Shown: positions 33,926-47,600 of the stretch, in pieces | How the letters are laid out: every line of letters starts with the position of its first letter | Position numbering within the stretch: the stretch's first letter is position 1 | Assembly: GCA_037783415.1 (NCBI GenBank) | Contig: JAZGTN010000002.1 | Coordinates: 4,526,001 to 4,590,000, forward strand | Reading direction: 5' to 3' | Origin: Leptasterias polaris | Lineage: Eukaryota; Echinodermata; Asteroidea; Forcipulatida; Asteriidae | DNA length: 64,000 bases | Program-made: the position numbers and the translations under genes | The notes under the pieces: generated by a model | Database searches by the model: none | What the model saw: only the letters and a program-made list of their open reading frames with translations | Told to the model about the DNA's origin: nothing

Positions 33926-35584
33926 CTGGTCTTGTTACCGTGCTTGAATGATAGGGGGCCAGGATTGCAAACAGGCTGAAGAAAATTGGACTTTATGTCT
34001 TCTCACCCTGCTGATAAAGGAGCACTGTCGCCTTGATGACTCTCTTTGCATAATCTGAAATTATTCAGAATATGAAGTAACATCAATTATGAAATATTTC
34101 TCATTGAATAGATTCTTGTAAACCTGAATAACCAATATTCATTATTCATTCTTTGCTCATTAAAACCTTGTGGCTGCTCAAAGGAGCATAGCTTCAATGG
34201 CTTGAGGTTCTCAGACAATAACCACCATACAGGGCTAAGACAGTGTTGTTCTAATTGTATGGGGATTAAAAGGATTAGGACATGGGGCTCCTGTCATAAA
34301 ACTGATCATTATCACAGGAAATGATTATTGATTTTTTTTCTCACTTAACTGGCACAACACCTGAAAATTTACTATAAATTTGAAGTGTTTTAAGTATTCT
34401 GAAACATATCAGAAGTTATGTTTTCAACTTTTTTATTTTTTATAATTTTTTTTTTGGGGGGGGAATTATTAGTAATCTACAATACTGACCTACGTGTTAC
34501 CCCGTGTTGGAAGAACAAAAGCGAACATATTGCTGGAATGGTGTTGCCTGCATTGAAGTACATAACTAACAGGTACAGAACTGAATATTTAAGTAGCAAG
34601 GAAAATAACTATGGACATAATAAACAGGAAGAATTTTACATTTTAGCAATTATTAGAACAGACACAAAGTTTGTAGAAAATGTAAAGGGAAGTAAAATTG
34701 AAAACTACATAAAAGCATTATGAGCGCTATGGGACATCCTACGTTCCACACAAAGACTAAAATAAATAATGCTTATTTTAACCATGCATGCTGAAAAGAA
34801 TTGTATTTTAGTTGGAAGCACAATACAATTATGTATTTGACAGCTTTAACTTATTCCATTGGTTTAGTACATGGTACAGGTTTTTCATGTGACTAAACCA
34901 TTAATAAAGAGCAGAATCTGTATACAGATTGCATAAATGTACATGACATGACAATTTTCAAAAGGATACGATCAACTGCTCCTTCAGGAATCAATCCTTG
35001 AAGAGCTGGAGTGTAGTCCGGTAGAACGGCAGCAACACGATGCGTACACGCAAGTTGACACGCAACAACCCATAGCAACTAAACAGTGAATTAAAAGGAA
35101 GAAATTAATAGAAAAATAATAGATGCAAGGACAAATTATTTTTTCAAATTTTATTTAACATTACAGCAGATATTTGAATATAAGAATTACAGTCATGATA
35201 CAGGTTCGGCATCTGTGTGGCATTTTAATTCATCAATAAAGTACTTCTTCATGGTATGAAGATTTACGCACTGTACTTCTAAGTTAGTGCTACTGACTAT
35301 GATTACTTGTGTGCAGTGCCGCCATTGGTTCTCCCAAGGTCAAACACCCACGGCGCAGTGTAACTTAACTGTCTCATTCAGTGCAAACATTTTGACAAAA
35401 AAATTCGGATGTTTCATCTATCCAGAACAACTTAATAGTTAAAAAGGACTACCACCAGTACAATGTAATGTAGGAAAAATAAAGCAGTTTTATGTCAGCA
35501 TAGGCTGCTGTACTTGATTAGTAATTATAGTAGGCCTAATAAAAACAAAAATAATAATAAATGGGCCCTAACGTAGGCCTAATC
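33926..35584. other. Core of large element, unassigned
   Basis: Short ORFs at 34,418-34,723 (plus) and 35,078-34,893 (minus, preceded by a plausible acceptor 'cactgtttag') have no recognisable domain. No transposase or integrase motif was found. Confidence 0.3.
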
Positions 35585-35687
35585 ATAATGATGAGGCTTA
35601 ATTACTTGGTACAGCGTTTAGTTTCAATAATCGTAACCCACCACCATCCTCTCTGACCGTCGGGAGGATGGTGGGTTACGATGAATG

Positions 35688-35998
35688 CCAGTCAAGTTGC
35701 CCCCCCAGCTAAGTCGCCCACTACAAAGTCGCCCACTACAAAGTCGCCCCCCTGGCAAAGTCGCCCCCCTCACATTGTTACGCCAACATACAGAGTGGAT
35801 CTCCTTCTGCCTCAATAAGTTGTTTCAAAATTCTCAACAGCGCCCTCACTCTGTGAAATGGCTCAACCTTTTATACACCGGGTGACAGGGGGCGACTTTG
35901 TGAGGGGCGACTTTGACTTGAGAGGGGGCCACTTTGTATGTGAGGGGCGACCTTTGTAGTACTAGTGGGCGACTTTGATGGAAGGGCGACTTGACTGG
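35688..35998. repeat. Palindromic AAGTCGCC MITE inside the right TIR (copy 2)
   Basis: The ends CCAGTCAAGTTGCCC and GGGCGACTTGACTGG are inverted. Each half consists of short direct repeats of 'caaagtcgcccc' or its complement, around an unrelated centre (about 35,775-35,885). It is absent from the matching point of the left TIR. Confidence 0.75.
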
Positions 35999-36576
35999 TT
36001 TCTGTTACGATTATCGCAACAACTACCTAACTATTTTATTTATAGGTAACAGCAAAAGAGCCACCCGATTGACCCAAGTCCTGGTGGTGGCCTTTTTAAT
36101 TAAAATTTAGCAAATATCAATCAAGTTCAGGAGTTATACATTAAATACTAGTTAGTAGTTTACTACACAGTAGGTAGTAGGCCTAAACAGTAGTATTTAA
36201 TGTTCCTAGCCCTCTGCTCTGGACAACCGATTATCGTAACTACACAAAATTAACAATCCTCACCACTGATCCTTTTGAAGGCGGCATAATGTTGACTTGC
36301 ATGCCTTTGTTGTCGATATTAAAGAAAAAAAAAGGACAGACCACGGATGTCAACCTCTCTTCGTCTCATCTCATGTGTACCTATAGTGCAAGCAAAAAAC
36401 ACACGCGCGCACACAGAGCAGACTGTATCCGACTATCCACCCGCGTGTACACGTTAATGGAATGAAGGCTGGAACCCAAACAACCTTAAGACCATCTAGG
36501 CTCTTGAAAAAATATCCACCACAAATATGCAAACTATGCGACGAAGTATGCGATAAAGTATGCGATAATATGTGCG

Positions 36577-36937
36577 ACGTCGCAAATATTTGCAAAGATA
36601 TTTGCAAAGATATTTGCGACGTCGCAAATATTTGCAAAGATATTTGCAAAGATATTTGCGACATCGCAAATATTTGCAAAGATATTTGCAAAGATATTTG
36701 CGATGTCGCAAATATTTGCAAAGATATTTGCAAAGATATTTGCGACGTCGCAAATATTTGCAAAGATATTTGCAAAGATATTTGCGACATCGCAAATATT
36801 TGCAAAGATATTTACGACATCGCAAATATTTGCAAAGATATTTGCAAAGATATTTGCGACATCGCAAATATTTGCAAAGATATTTGCAAAGATATTTGCG
36901 ACATCGCAAATATTTGCAAAGATATTTGCGATGTGCG
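36577..36937. repeat. Self-complementary satellite array, right TIR
   Basis: Inverted counterpart of the array at 29,850-30,262, with 'gcaaatatttgcaaagatat' and 'gcgacatc' words. Unit order and length differ from the left array, so the two have drifted by unequal exchange or slippage. Confidence 0.85.
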
Positions 36938-37097
36938 ATGTCCTTTCAGGGCCACCATAGGTATGAGATTTTGTTCTCTGCATTACAGAATAGAGAAAAT
37001 ATTTACTAGATTTTAGACCTCCTCCCTGAACATAGCTGTGTTGCAAACAAAGAAATGCGCAGTTTGTGCACCCAAGTTTTAATTTTGTGCTCGAATA

Positions 37098-37313
37098 GAC
37101 TATAGACGATGTGACCTCTGTTTACATTCAAACCGCCCTCTGTTGACAAGTCTGTTGTCCAAGTCATGTTCCGCCGGGCAAAAAGACGCGTAGTCATGGT
37201 AATATTGCGTGTACTTTCTAGCTGGCTGTCAAGTACACAAAGGTTTTGCCCGGCGACATGCGCGCGCATCATGTTATGATTTTCAAATGACGTCAGAGGT
37301 CACATCGTCTATA
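37098..37313. repeat. MITE with 'tagacgatgtgacctctg' arms
   Basis: The arms at 37,098-37,120 and 37,290-37,313 are perfect or near-perfect inverted repeats bounded by TA. The core has no coding potential. It lies upstream of MVP. Confidence 0.7.
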
Positions 37314-37992
37314 CGCTAGCATGCTGCATAGGAGAGGGTCACTGATACTGTGCTGTACAGACAATTCCCAGCATGAAATGCAAAATTGTTGTCTCACCAA
37401 TAGATACACACACACACACACACACACATTGACCTTGTCCTAATCAGCAGATAAACATCAGGGTACATGGTTCAGTGACTCACATCAATGTGGCTTTTCA
37501 ATCATTGGTGTTTTATTTAAGAGGAAGTACAATTTTGCCCTGCAGTACATGTAGTAGTGTTTCACTGCTATTAATGTTCATTCATTCCAATACATGTATT
37601 TGTTTCATATTTCATGTATCGGTATTGCTTTTGGTTTTATAGTTACATCAATGCAGTTTACTCAATTAATTCAAATTGTTGTTATCATACATGATAAAGA
37701 GAGCTTTAAAGTTTATAATGACAATTTTTGAGTCATTTTGTGTGTGTGGGGGGGGGGGGGGGCACTTAAGATCAAGTTTAGACTTGAGATTAAATCATAA
37801 AGAAACCATTTAGAATGCCCCAGATTGCACAGTAGGGTTCTTAAACCCAAAGATAAACAGGAAATAAAAAACATTCTGAGGACCTCGTTTCAAATCAACG
37901 TGCTTAGGCCAAACTTCAACAATTTGGGTTGACAATGCCCCACAGCTTTGCAAAACCCTTGGGAAAAACCCTGCATTTTTCAGCATTGATTG

Positions 37993-38236
37993 TATAGACC
38001 CCTTGCATATGACGTCAAACTCTTAAAAAGCGCCCTCACTGAGGCCAAAAAGCGCCCTCACTGAGGCCAAAAAGCGCCCTCACTGAGGCCAAAAAGCGCC
38101 CTCACTCTGAGGCCAAAAAGCGCCCTCACTAAGGCCAAAGGAGGCAGATCATTGGACAATAGGTGTTCTTTGTGCGTAAAATCGTGCGTGCGACCTCAGC
38201 GTCCGTGTAGCGTTTCGCGTTATGCAAGGGGTCTAT
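37993..38236. repeat. MITE carrying five 22-bp tandem repeats
   Basis: The ends TAGACCCCTTGCATA and TATGCAAGGGGTCTA are inverted. Inside, at about 38,030-38,140, are five copies of 'aaaaagcgccctcactgaggcc', one with a 2-bp insertion. It lies about 380 bp upstream of the first MVP coding exon. Confidence 0.75.
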
Positions 38237-38624
38237 TTGAGGTTTAATGTTTTACATGGTGTCCTGGAAAGTTTACCTTAAATTGAACATTGCTCAACTT
38301 TTGCAAGTTGTGACTTAAAAGTTTACTTTGCGTTCAAATGATCCAGTACCTTGAACTATAACGAAATAAGTTCACAATTCGTCTGCTTGTTGAATTCCAT
38401 TTATATGACTTGAAAAACAAGTATACAACAGTTGCTTTGTAGTTGGGCCAAATTAAAATGACTTTGAACTCTGTATTCCCTATTCAAGTGAGAACATCAT
38501 TCTTGATACTTGATACTTGATGGAGTAATCCCTTTGCAGCCGGTGACAGCTAATTACTTCAGTAATATTAGTAACAAGTTTATATTTGATATTACTCTTT
38601 CTGTTTTTAGGCTGAACATTCATA

Positions 38625-41600
38625 ATGGCTGACAGGACCAAGCGAGGCAACACTGCACCTTCTTTTGTAGAAGGGGGGGCCAACGAGTCCATCTACAGGA
38701 TTCCTCCTTACTACTACATCCATGTTCTGAATCACAATACAAACGTCACCACAGTGGAGATTGGTCCTCGCACTTATATCAGGCAGGATCATGAAAGGTA
38801 AAGAGACAACCACATCTCCTCACGCTATTCAAGGCACCATGTCATCAGCTTTCTCTCTCAATAGACCCATCCATTAAGCCACGCCCATTTCTCATTGACC
38901 AATCACAACCGCGAAATCTGATCATCATTTGAGCCGTTTGGTGATCTTTGCACTAATGGTGATCGGGTTTCGCGGCTGTGATTGGTCAACTCGTAAGGAG
39001 GCGGGGCTTAATGGATCGGTGTATAGACCCTTTGCATTTTCCCGCCATTACGGATGAAACGTGCATGCATGAAGAACTATCAGACCTTTATGTACCGTTG
39101 GAAATAGGTTTCCTGCTTATTTCCTGCTTATCAGAAAAATGCTAACTGCTGTTGTCTGCTTAAGCTTAAAGTTTGATCCTGAGGACAAGTATAAACTCTG
39201 GCAGGTGGCCCATTTTGGCTTGTTCATTGCCATGGTAACAGCTGCTTTGACTCATAAATTATCTAAACTGTTTATTACTCAACTTTGTTACAGAGTCATC
39301 TACGGTCCTGAGAAGATGGTCATGGTGCCACCCCGTCATTATGCCATTATTGAGAATCCCGTACAGCGCAACGAGGACGGCACCGTGATCGCTGATGAGA
39401 GCGGACAGATCAAACTCAGTCATGCCGATCAAGAGATTCGTCTCACTCAGGACCCATTCCCACTTTACCCCGGAGAAATGCTCAAACAGGTGAGAGTGGT
39501 GGTAGAGCTCTCCGATTTGCTTTATGAAGCCTTTGCATTAGCCACCATGAGGTAAAAAAATTGAAACGGGTGTGTGAACATCCATGTTTCTATATTGCAT
39601 AAAATGTGACATGGAATGATTGAAATGGATGAAAGATCACATGGATTTTCATCCTATTTTTACTCTTTTTCACCTTAACTTCACCTTTTTCAGCCCAATT
39701 TCATAGAGGTGCTTAAGCATAAGAAGTAATTAATTACAAAACAATTTTGCTTACCAGAGTAAGGTTACCAGCCAAAATACCATATCACGTACCATTTCTG
39801 ATTGGTGTCACTGCTTACTTTTGCTGAGCAGAATTTTTAAAAGCAATTTTCTCTCTTTAAACAGCTCCATAGAGCTACTAAGCACAACAAATTAAGCTTA
39901 TCAAAATATAGATACCAGCCAAAATAGCAATTCACATGTTCCATATGTGACTGGTATCCTTCCTTATTTTTGTACAGCAGAAAATTGTTCAGCAATATTT
40001 TCTGCTTTAAAGAGCCTCTATGAAATTGGGTCCCGATTAAATAAAGGCTAGTCTTTCAACCCCAATTTCATTTCATGGATTTAAGAGTATACATGGTTTC
40101 TTTCAATAGGCTGTGACCCCACTGAAAGTTGTGCCTGCCAATTCTGCCCTCCGCCTCCGCTCAATCCTCGACTTTGAAGATGACGAGGGAGAGAAGCGAG
40201 TGGCTGGAGATGAGTGGCTCTTTGAAGGCCCAGGAACTTACATTCCCCGTAAGGAGGTTGTTGTGGACGAAACCTGCCGCGCAACAATCATCAAGGCAAA
40301 CCAGGCCATCAAGCTTCGTGCCAGGAAGGAAACAGTGGATCGACAGGATGATGAAAGGGTGACGGGAGAGGAGTGGCTCGTGAAGAAGGTCGGAGCTTAC
40401 CTCCCTGGAGCATACGAGGAAGTCGTGGGTGTGGTCAATGCTTACGTACTTACAGACAAGGTGAGTGCTACTTTATTTCAACTTGGAGTACAGTTTTAAA
40501 GAAAACATGATCCACTTCTTGCATTGGTGCAATGACTGGAGGAAAGCCTAGTTTCTCTTATTTTTTCCTTTAATTATAGTTATTTTTAGTGAAGAAATCA
40601 AGAGATTCTCAAAAGTGTCTCGCACAGAATTGATAGGCCTGAAGAAAACTGCCAACTCTCCCTGATTCTGCAATCTTTGCTTGGTGGAGAAACGACCATG
40701 GTGGAGATACAATCCAGAGCTGCCAACTCTCCCTGATTCTGCAGAAAGTTTTCTGAAAATAAACTAATCTTTTCATGTTCTGATGAAATAATATTTTAAT
40801 CTCCCTGATTATGGAAACTTTCTTCCCTATTATGTTAAATATTTCTAAATACCTTCCCTGATTGCAAGAGGCAAATATTGACAACTCTGACAATCATGTG
40901 CAGGAAATATCTTTCTAATAAATTTTAGTTAAAAAAAAAAAAACATCAGTGTAACGACTCCACCGGTTCTTTTCAGAACCACCACAACTCATCAGAAAGA
41001 TTTGAAAGTGCAAGATGTTACCATAAACCTTACCAAAAGGAAAACTCAGTTAATCTGCAAGGTTCCGATTGGAGGTCCAAAATGACCAAGCCTTTTCAGG
41101 CGAGCATATGGGGTCACTAATGCGGAATAGGTTTTCAGTCCCTACCTGACTGCGTGGGTTTTCCCTGGAATAATTCTCTGGGGTTTTCCTCCCACATCTA
41201 AAACTGAAACTTCCTTCCTTGTCTTCTCTCAATTTGGCTCTTGGATAGTACATTGATTAAGTTCGCTTTTTTGAGAGTCCTTGGCTTCACAACCAGAATA
41301 AATGAAATGAAATGAAACGGCTGTTTGCTTGTGAATATTCTTGCCAAAAGTATGGGTAGCAGAAGTAAAGTTGCTGTTTATTAAGTAAGAAATGTCACTT
41401 CGTCAACAGAAAGCACTCCACGTCAGAGCCACTCGTACCTTCAAAGACGAGAAGGGTGTGGTCAGGAAGAACGGAGAGGAATGGCTGATCACAATGAACC
41501 AAACAGAGGCACATATTCCACAGGTTTATGAAGAGGTAAAAAGACAATATCCAAAGCAAAATAACGTTGAATATGTTGGTTGTTAATATCATTGGATTGA

Positions 41601-44600
41601 TGTGGAAAGAAATCCACTTGTTTGTGTGATATTTCTGTTTGTTTGAGTTTTTTTGAAAAAATATATTTGAAAGTTTGATTTCCTGAGGAAGCATCTAATT
41701 AGATTTTGACTTTATAACAATTACTTCATTTGATAACTTGATATTAACTTTATAAACCTACTTTGTTCATACTTTTTATTTTACTTAAAATTATTATTAA
41801 CTGGCATGTGATTTTCTTTGTTCAACCCCAAAATAATTTAAATTATTATTTGTTTGTGGGGGATTAGGACATACTGCACATTTGTCAGTAAAAAGTAAAA
41901 TTTATTGGTTTTGAGGAGCCAAACAAATATGTACCGAAGAGTTTTAAAAGGTGCCTCCTTCTTTTAACAGGCATTTGATTTTCAGGATTTCTTCTCAACT
42001 TCCTTGGTTCTACATTTCTTGAAAGAAGTAAAGCAGTCAACAAATGGCGAAAGAATCATTGTGTCCAAACCTATAGATTTGTATTTCTGGTGATTCATAG
42101 AGTCTGTTAACCTCCTGAATTGTAACATCTGGGATGTTCTTGGTGTAGAATAAGGGGGAACCCAGGCACACTGGGCATTTTCAGGACTGTTCACATTTGA
42201 CAAATCTCATCCCTGTTGTAAGCGTTTTATTAATCCAAGTTTCTGATTTGCAGGTGGTCGGTGTCGTAGCCATCACTACATTAACCAACAGACAGTATTG
42301 TGTGATCCTGGACCCTGTAGGAGCCGACGGCAAACCACAGCTTGGACAGAAGAAACTGGTCAAGGTACAAAGATATTGACAAATAATGATAATAACTGAT
42401 AATAATAATTAAAATTTATGTTGCGCCTCTTACATAAAAATGATCAAAACCACATAACACGTGTTAAAATGCACAGAATTGAAGAAAAAGATAAAGAAAC
42501 AAGACTGGTCACCAGGCCAGTGCCCAAACCAAAGTATGGGAATACGTCTGTCCTATTGGCCTTTTCCTGCTGGCATCGGTAAATAGGGGGACTGCTTCAT
42601 TAGGGCTAGATAGCTCAGTTGATAGAGCGCCAGCACGTTAATCCGGTTGCAGGTCCAAGTCCCACTCTAATAAATTTTTCGTAAATATACGTAAACAAAT
42701 AGAGCTGCTTAAGCACAAGTAGCTAAGCACAAAACAATGTTGGTTACCAGAAAAAGGTTACCAGCCAAAATACCATTTCACATGTACACTCTTATTAAAA
42801 ATTTACCAAGTTGGTTTCTTTTGTGGTTTACTTGACATAAATTAAGAAAGAGAAGACTTAATGGATAAATTAATTGATTTTTCCCCTCTTTCTTTCTCTC
42901 TGTCTCCTCCACTACAGGGTGAGAAGTCTTTCTTCCTGCGCCCAGGAGAGCATCTTGAGAAGGGAATTCAGGATGTGTACGTCTTGGGAGAGGATGAGGG
43001 TCTCATGCTTCGCTCTCAAGAGGCATTCAAGGACACAGATGCAGTAAGTTGAAAAAAAAAATAACATTTCAGCTCATTTGTTTCTTATTCAATGTAGCTG
43101 CAAAGAAATTGCAAGAATCTGAAAAACTTTGATCACAAAAGTGGATTGTAATTTTTTGATTTTCCTATTATTTTACTGTTGGGAGTTTTTGTATGCATAC
43201 ATCAATTTAAAATTACTGTTGTGAATTTTCAAATTCTACTATTGACAAGTTTTGAAGTTCCCCAAAATCACAGTGTGGAAATGCTTGAATTTTATGGATT
43301 TGGCAGTGTACCAGTAGCCGCCAGTTGCCCACTCAGTTACACACCCTATCAGAGTCCAAATATTTGGGTGTCCGGTAATCACAGAGTGAAGTGTTTTGAT
43401 TGATATTTCGGGACAGGGCCCAGCCAGAACACCTAACGAGTTAGGGTTGAGGGTTTAAATAGGACTTGAAGCTACCTTGTGGTTATCTTCTTTGAGTAGT
43501 GTCAACTCTGAAAAGAGCAGGTTGGTTTCCAGACAATAGATCGATCCATTAAGCCCCGCCTCCTTACGAGTTGACCAATCACAGCCGCGAAACCCGATCA
43601 CCATGTGCAAAGATCACCAAACGGCTCAAATGGTGATCAGATTTCGCGGTTGTGATTGGTCAATGAGAAATGGGCGTGGCTTAATGGATCGGTGTATTGG
43701 ACCAGTGTGCTCTGATTGTCTTCTGGGGTCAAATTCATAGAGCTGCCTAAGCAGAAAATATTGCTTGAAAGATTTCTGCTATTAAAGTGCAATTTAGCAG
43801 GAAACCAGTCACAAGTTGTACATGTGAAATGGTATTTTGGCTGGTAACCTATTTCTGGTAACCAACATTGTTTTGTGCTTAGCTACTTGTGCTTAAGCAA
43901 CTCTATGAAATTGGAGAATGAATGTTGAAGGTAATTGTTCAATGGTTTGAATTCTTGAAGATGCTCCATCCGTTTGTCGCTTTACACATCCTTTTCAGAA
44001 CAAACTCTTAGCATTTTTTGTTTGCGTATAACAGGATGTTGATCGTAAGCCGGGTGACAAGTGGATGATCCGTGGGCCCAAGGAGTACGTCCCTCCAGTA
44101 GAAGTGGAGGTGGTTGCCAAGAGGTGCGCCATCCCACTGGATGAGAATGAAGGTATCTATGTCAGAGATACCAAGACGGGTAAGGTAAGATATTAAAAAA
44201 ACAATAAAACCCCCCCAGATTTGTTGACTGATGTAACTTAACAAACAATTCCACAGTTACTCAAGTTACATTTGACCACTCGCATCAGATATTTGTCTTG
44301 CTGAATGATTTGAGGGCTAACTTGATACATTGAAAATTCTTGCAGATAACATGTGTAAGTCACTCTAACAGTTAACTCTTTCAGCCCCAATGGTGATTTT
44401 TGTCGACTGTGCACTATATCCTGGCCGAGCCCCAGTGGCGACTTTGGTTGACCAAGATAACACACAAAAAAGCACTCAAGCCTGAGCTCAAAGGCCATTT
44501 GTTAAAAAGCTGTAGTTTCGTCCATGTTCATCCTCCATACCCAAGCTTACCATCATTGGAAAGAGAAAGATTGGATCTTTTCAGTGATGGTAAAATAAAG

Positions 44601-47600
44601 CCTGGTTGGTATTGGGCAATCTCTTCAACTTGGTGTGGAAAGATCCAAAATGGCAAACACATACAGAAGGCCATATAGTTGTTTACAAAAAATGTCCCGA
44701 ATTGGTTCAGCAGGAAGCAATACTTTTGCAGTTTTAAACATGTGTTCTATGTCAAGGATTTTGTGCAGTGATATGACAATTTGCTGGATGAACTTTTTTT
44801 ATTTGCTCGGGACATAAGTTAATACTTTTGAACACATTTTTAAAACTTTTTTCACCCTGAAGGTGCGAGCCATCACTGGTGAGACCTACATGCTGAACCA
44901 AGATGAGGAGCTCTGGCAGAAGGAGCTTCCCCCCGCAGTAGAGGCCCTCCTGCTCAGCATGAAGGACCCTTTGGCTGACCGTGGTGAGAGGGGCTCTGGT
45001 GGTGGACGGGATAAACAGCGGGAGAAGACTCGGGTTGTAACGTTCCGTGTACCTCACAATGCTGCTGTGCAGATCTACGACTACAAGGAGAAGAAAGCGA
45101 GGTAGGGTGAATTTTGTTATCAATTGCAAATTTTTGCTGTTTTTGTTTCATTGATATGGCCTTTTTTTTTCTTTTATATGAGTAGCCTCCTTCCAAGTTT
45201 GAAATTCATGAGTCACTGCATGACTGGTCTTTATCAGAGTCCAAAAGTTTGGTTGTTCAGTTATTGAAGGCAGAAAGCTTGCTAAAATGCGAGCAAGGAT
45301 AAATGCCGTGGCGGGAATTACAAATTTGCCTTCAATGACAAAGTTGAATGCTTACATAAATTACTGAGATTAATAATAACAACAAAAATGTGTGTTTATT
45401 ATGACAGTTTTCAAGGCAAGTAGGTTCCTCGAAGCACCTTACAATAGTATTCCCCCTGGTTACTGGGCATTCCTGAAACCATCTCAACTCCTTGGGAATA
45501 TGCAGCACCAAATGGACGCACAGGTTGCTAATCATTCACATCAGCAATCTCTACTCGGGTACCCATTTACTGTGGAAATCTATATACAATCAAGTTAGCA
45601 ATCGTGCCAGCATGGTGTTTGGTTTTAAAGTAAATATGCAAGATCCAAGTGTTTTGTTCACTTCTACCGTAGACTAGTAATACTTCACATTTGAGGAGAT
45701 AATTATATCATCTGTTGGCTCTCTTCAGGGTTGTGTTTGGTCCCGAGTTAGTCATGCTTGGCCCCGATGAGCAGTTCACCCAGTTGAGTCTTTCTGGAGG
45801 GAAGCCCAAGCGCCCCAACGTCATCAAGTCCTTGTGCCTTCTCCTCGGCCCCGATTTCTGCACTGATATCATCACTATTGAGACGTCTGACCATGCCCGC
45901 CTTCAACTTCAGCTGTCTTACAACTGGTAGGTTTTTCTTATCAGTTCTTGATAATCAGTGTTTCTGTTTTGAAAGTTTTTATTTCTAAGTACATGGCACC
46001 CTTGGGCTCGATGGAGTGTTCAGTTAGAGGTATTATACAGGATTGGTAGAGCTGACAAAATAGTCACAGACAGTGTTCATGTCTTGTGTGATCAACCATG
46101 TACATGAAATTACAAATCTGTGAAAATTTGGGTTTTATCCGTTGTGTGAGTCCGGAGACTATAGTGAAAAACCATGCACAATTTTCAGCATGTGAACACA
46201 TTGTCCTTAATGGTTGTAACAAGTGAAATCGGCTGTTGAGTTTTTGGGGGGTTTTCAGTCACAGTTTCCTCCAATTTTACTACATTTAAGAGGGAAATAT
46301 TTTACAGAAAAATTGGTTATAGTATGAAATTTTAATCAATAAGCTTTCTGACTAAAATTAAACAATGATGTTTTTTATCATAACCAATCCTGTATAATGC
46401 CTTTAACTATGAATGTTTATAATATGTATTTTTTTCGGCGACCTTTTCATTTAAGATAGATTTTTCATCAATGTTGATTCATTATAGTTTGGATAAAATA
46501 AACAAAACACCAGCATTGTAAAGGAGAGGAAGCACTATGTAACATTAACATGTTTTTGTTTAAAAGAGGTACACCGTTACACAGACTAAACTGTTCATAA
46601 GTATTTTGAAACAAAAACCACATGACTGCCATCATAAACAGCCTCAAATATTTTCTGTTTCTCCAGGCATCTTGATGTTAAGAAGGACAGTTCTCCGGTA
46701 GATGCTGCTAAACTCTTCAGTGTGCCTGACTTCATCGGTGATGCCTGCAAGGCAATTGCCTCTCGCATCAGAGGGGCTGTAGCTGGAGTTGCCTTTGATG
46801 ATTTCCACAAGGTAAGAGATAAATGATTAGGATTTGAAATTGTGCATGGTAAGAATTGCGGTAGCACCATGTGTAAATCTCTTTTGAGTAGTGGTGGTTC
46901 TGAAAAGAATCGGTGGTCGACAACTCAATGTTTCGATCAGTATGCTCTGATCGTCTTCAGGAGAATGCTGGACTCTGTTGAGTTGTCAGAACCAACACTA
47001 ATCAAAAGAGATTTACACATGGTGCTACCGCAAACCTTACCTGAGATAAATGATAACGTAATAAGAATAATTCGCAATTCTTATTTAGCACTTTTTGGGG
47101 CAAAAAAGCTTGAGGTCCTACATGCTTTGCTGTGTTTAGAGCTTGATTGTTTTCATTGTAATGGTCTTTGGAATTCTGATTAATACACGATGAAGAATGT
47201 ACAAGACTTCTGTGGACTTTCTGCTGCATGTAAAATTGCTTATTACCAAAATATTGACATGAACTTTGTTGGACTATTGAGGTTGTTTTACAACAGAATT
47301 TTTTTTAAACAAATGCCTAATCACATCATATCCGTATGGCGTGTCTTGGTCGAGTGGTTTATAGAGCACCGGACTCCAGTTCTGGTTTTTAAGTCATCGG
47401 GTGCAGGTTTGAATCTCGGTTGTGACATTGTGTCCTTGAGCAAGATACTTTACCATAATTGCTTCTCTTCACCCAGGGGTATAAATGGGTACCTGCAAGG
47501 GTAGAGGTTGATATTATGTTTGAAAAAGCATTTAGAGCCCAGGGCTGTATACTCCCCAGGGAGCTGAGAAACATTACAGGAATACTATTGGCCCAACGAT

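Larger units (their letters stand above)
29830..36959. mobile_element. Large TIR element, 7.13 kb, 6-bp target duplication, class unassigned
   Basis: The outer ends TATGGTGGCCCTGAA and TTCAGGGCCACCATA are inverted. Both are flanked directly by GGTATG (29,824-29,829 and 36,960-36,965). Inverted similarity runs to about 31,090 on the left and 35,585 on the right. The left arm has acquired a MITE (30,745-30,947) and the right arm another (35,688-35,998); removing them leaves arms of about 1.06 kb each. The arms begin with satellite-like arrays. The unique 4.5-kb core holds a P2X7-ballast-like exon, a minus-strand basic ORF, a SINE and MITE scraps. No transposase domain was recognised, so this may be a non-autonomous or decayed copy. 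Confidence 0.8.

Noticed and set aside
34418..34723. Plus-strand 101-codon ORF
   Set aside because: No ATG with a convincing context, no domain, and strongly A+T-biased composition.
36966..38600. Vault RNA gene next to MVP
   Set aside because: I looked for adjacent Pol III A and B boxes with a terminator and found only MITEs; none is supported.
47190..47504. ORF in MVP intron 10
   Set aside because: It runs through a tRNA-Leu-like SINE and has no coding signature.
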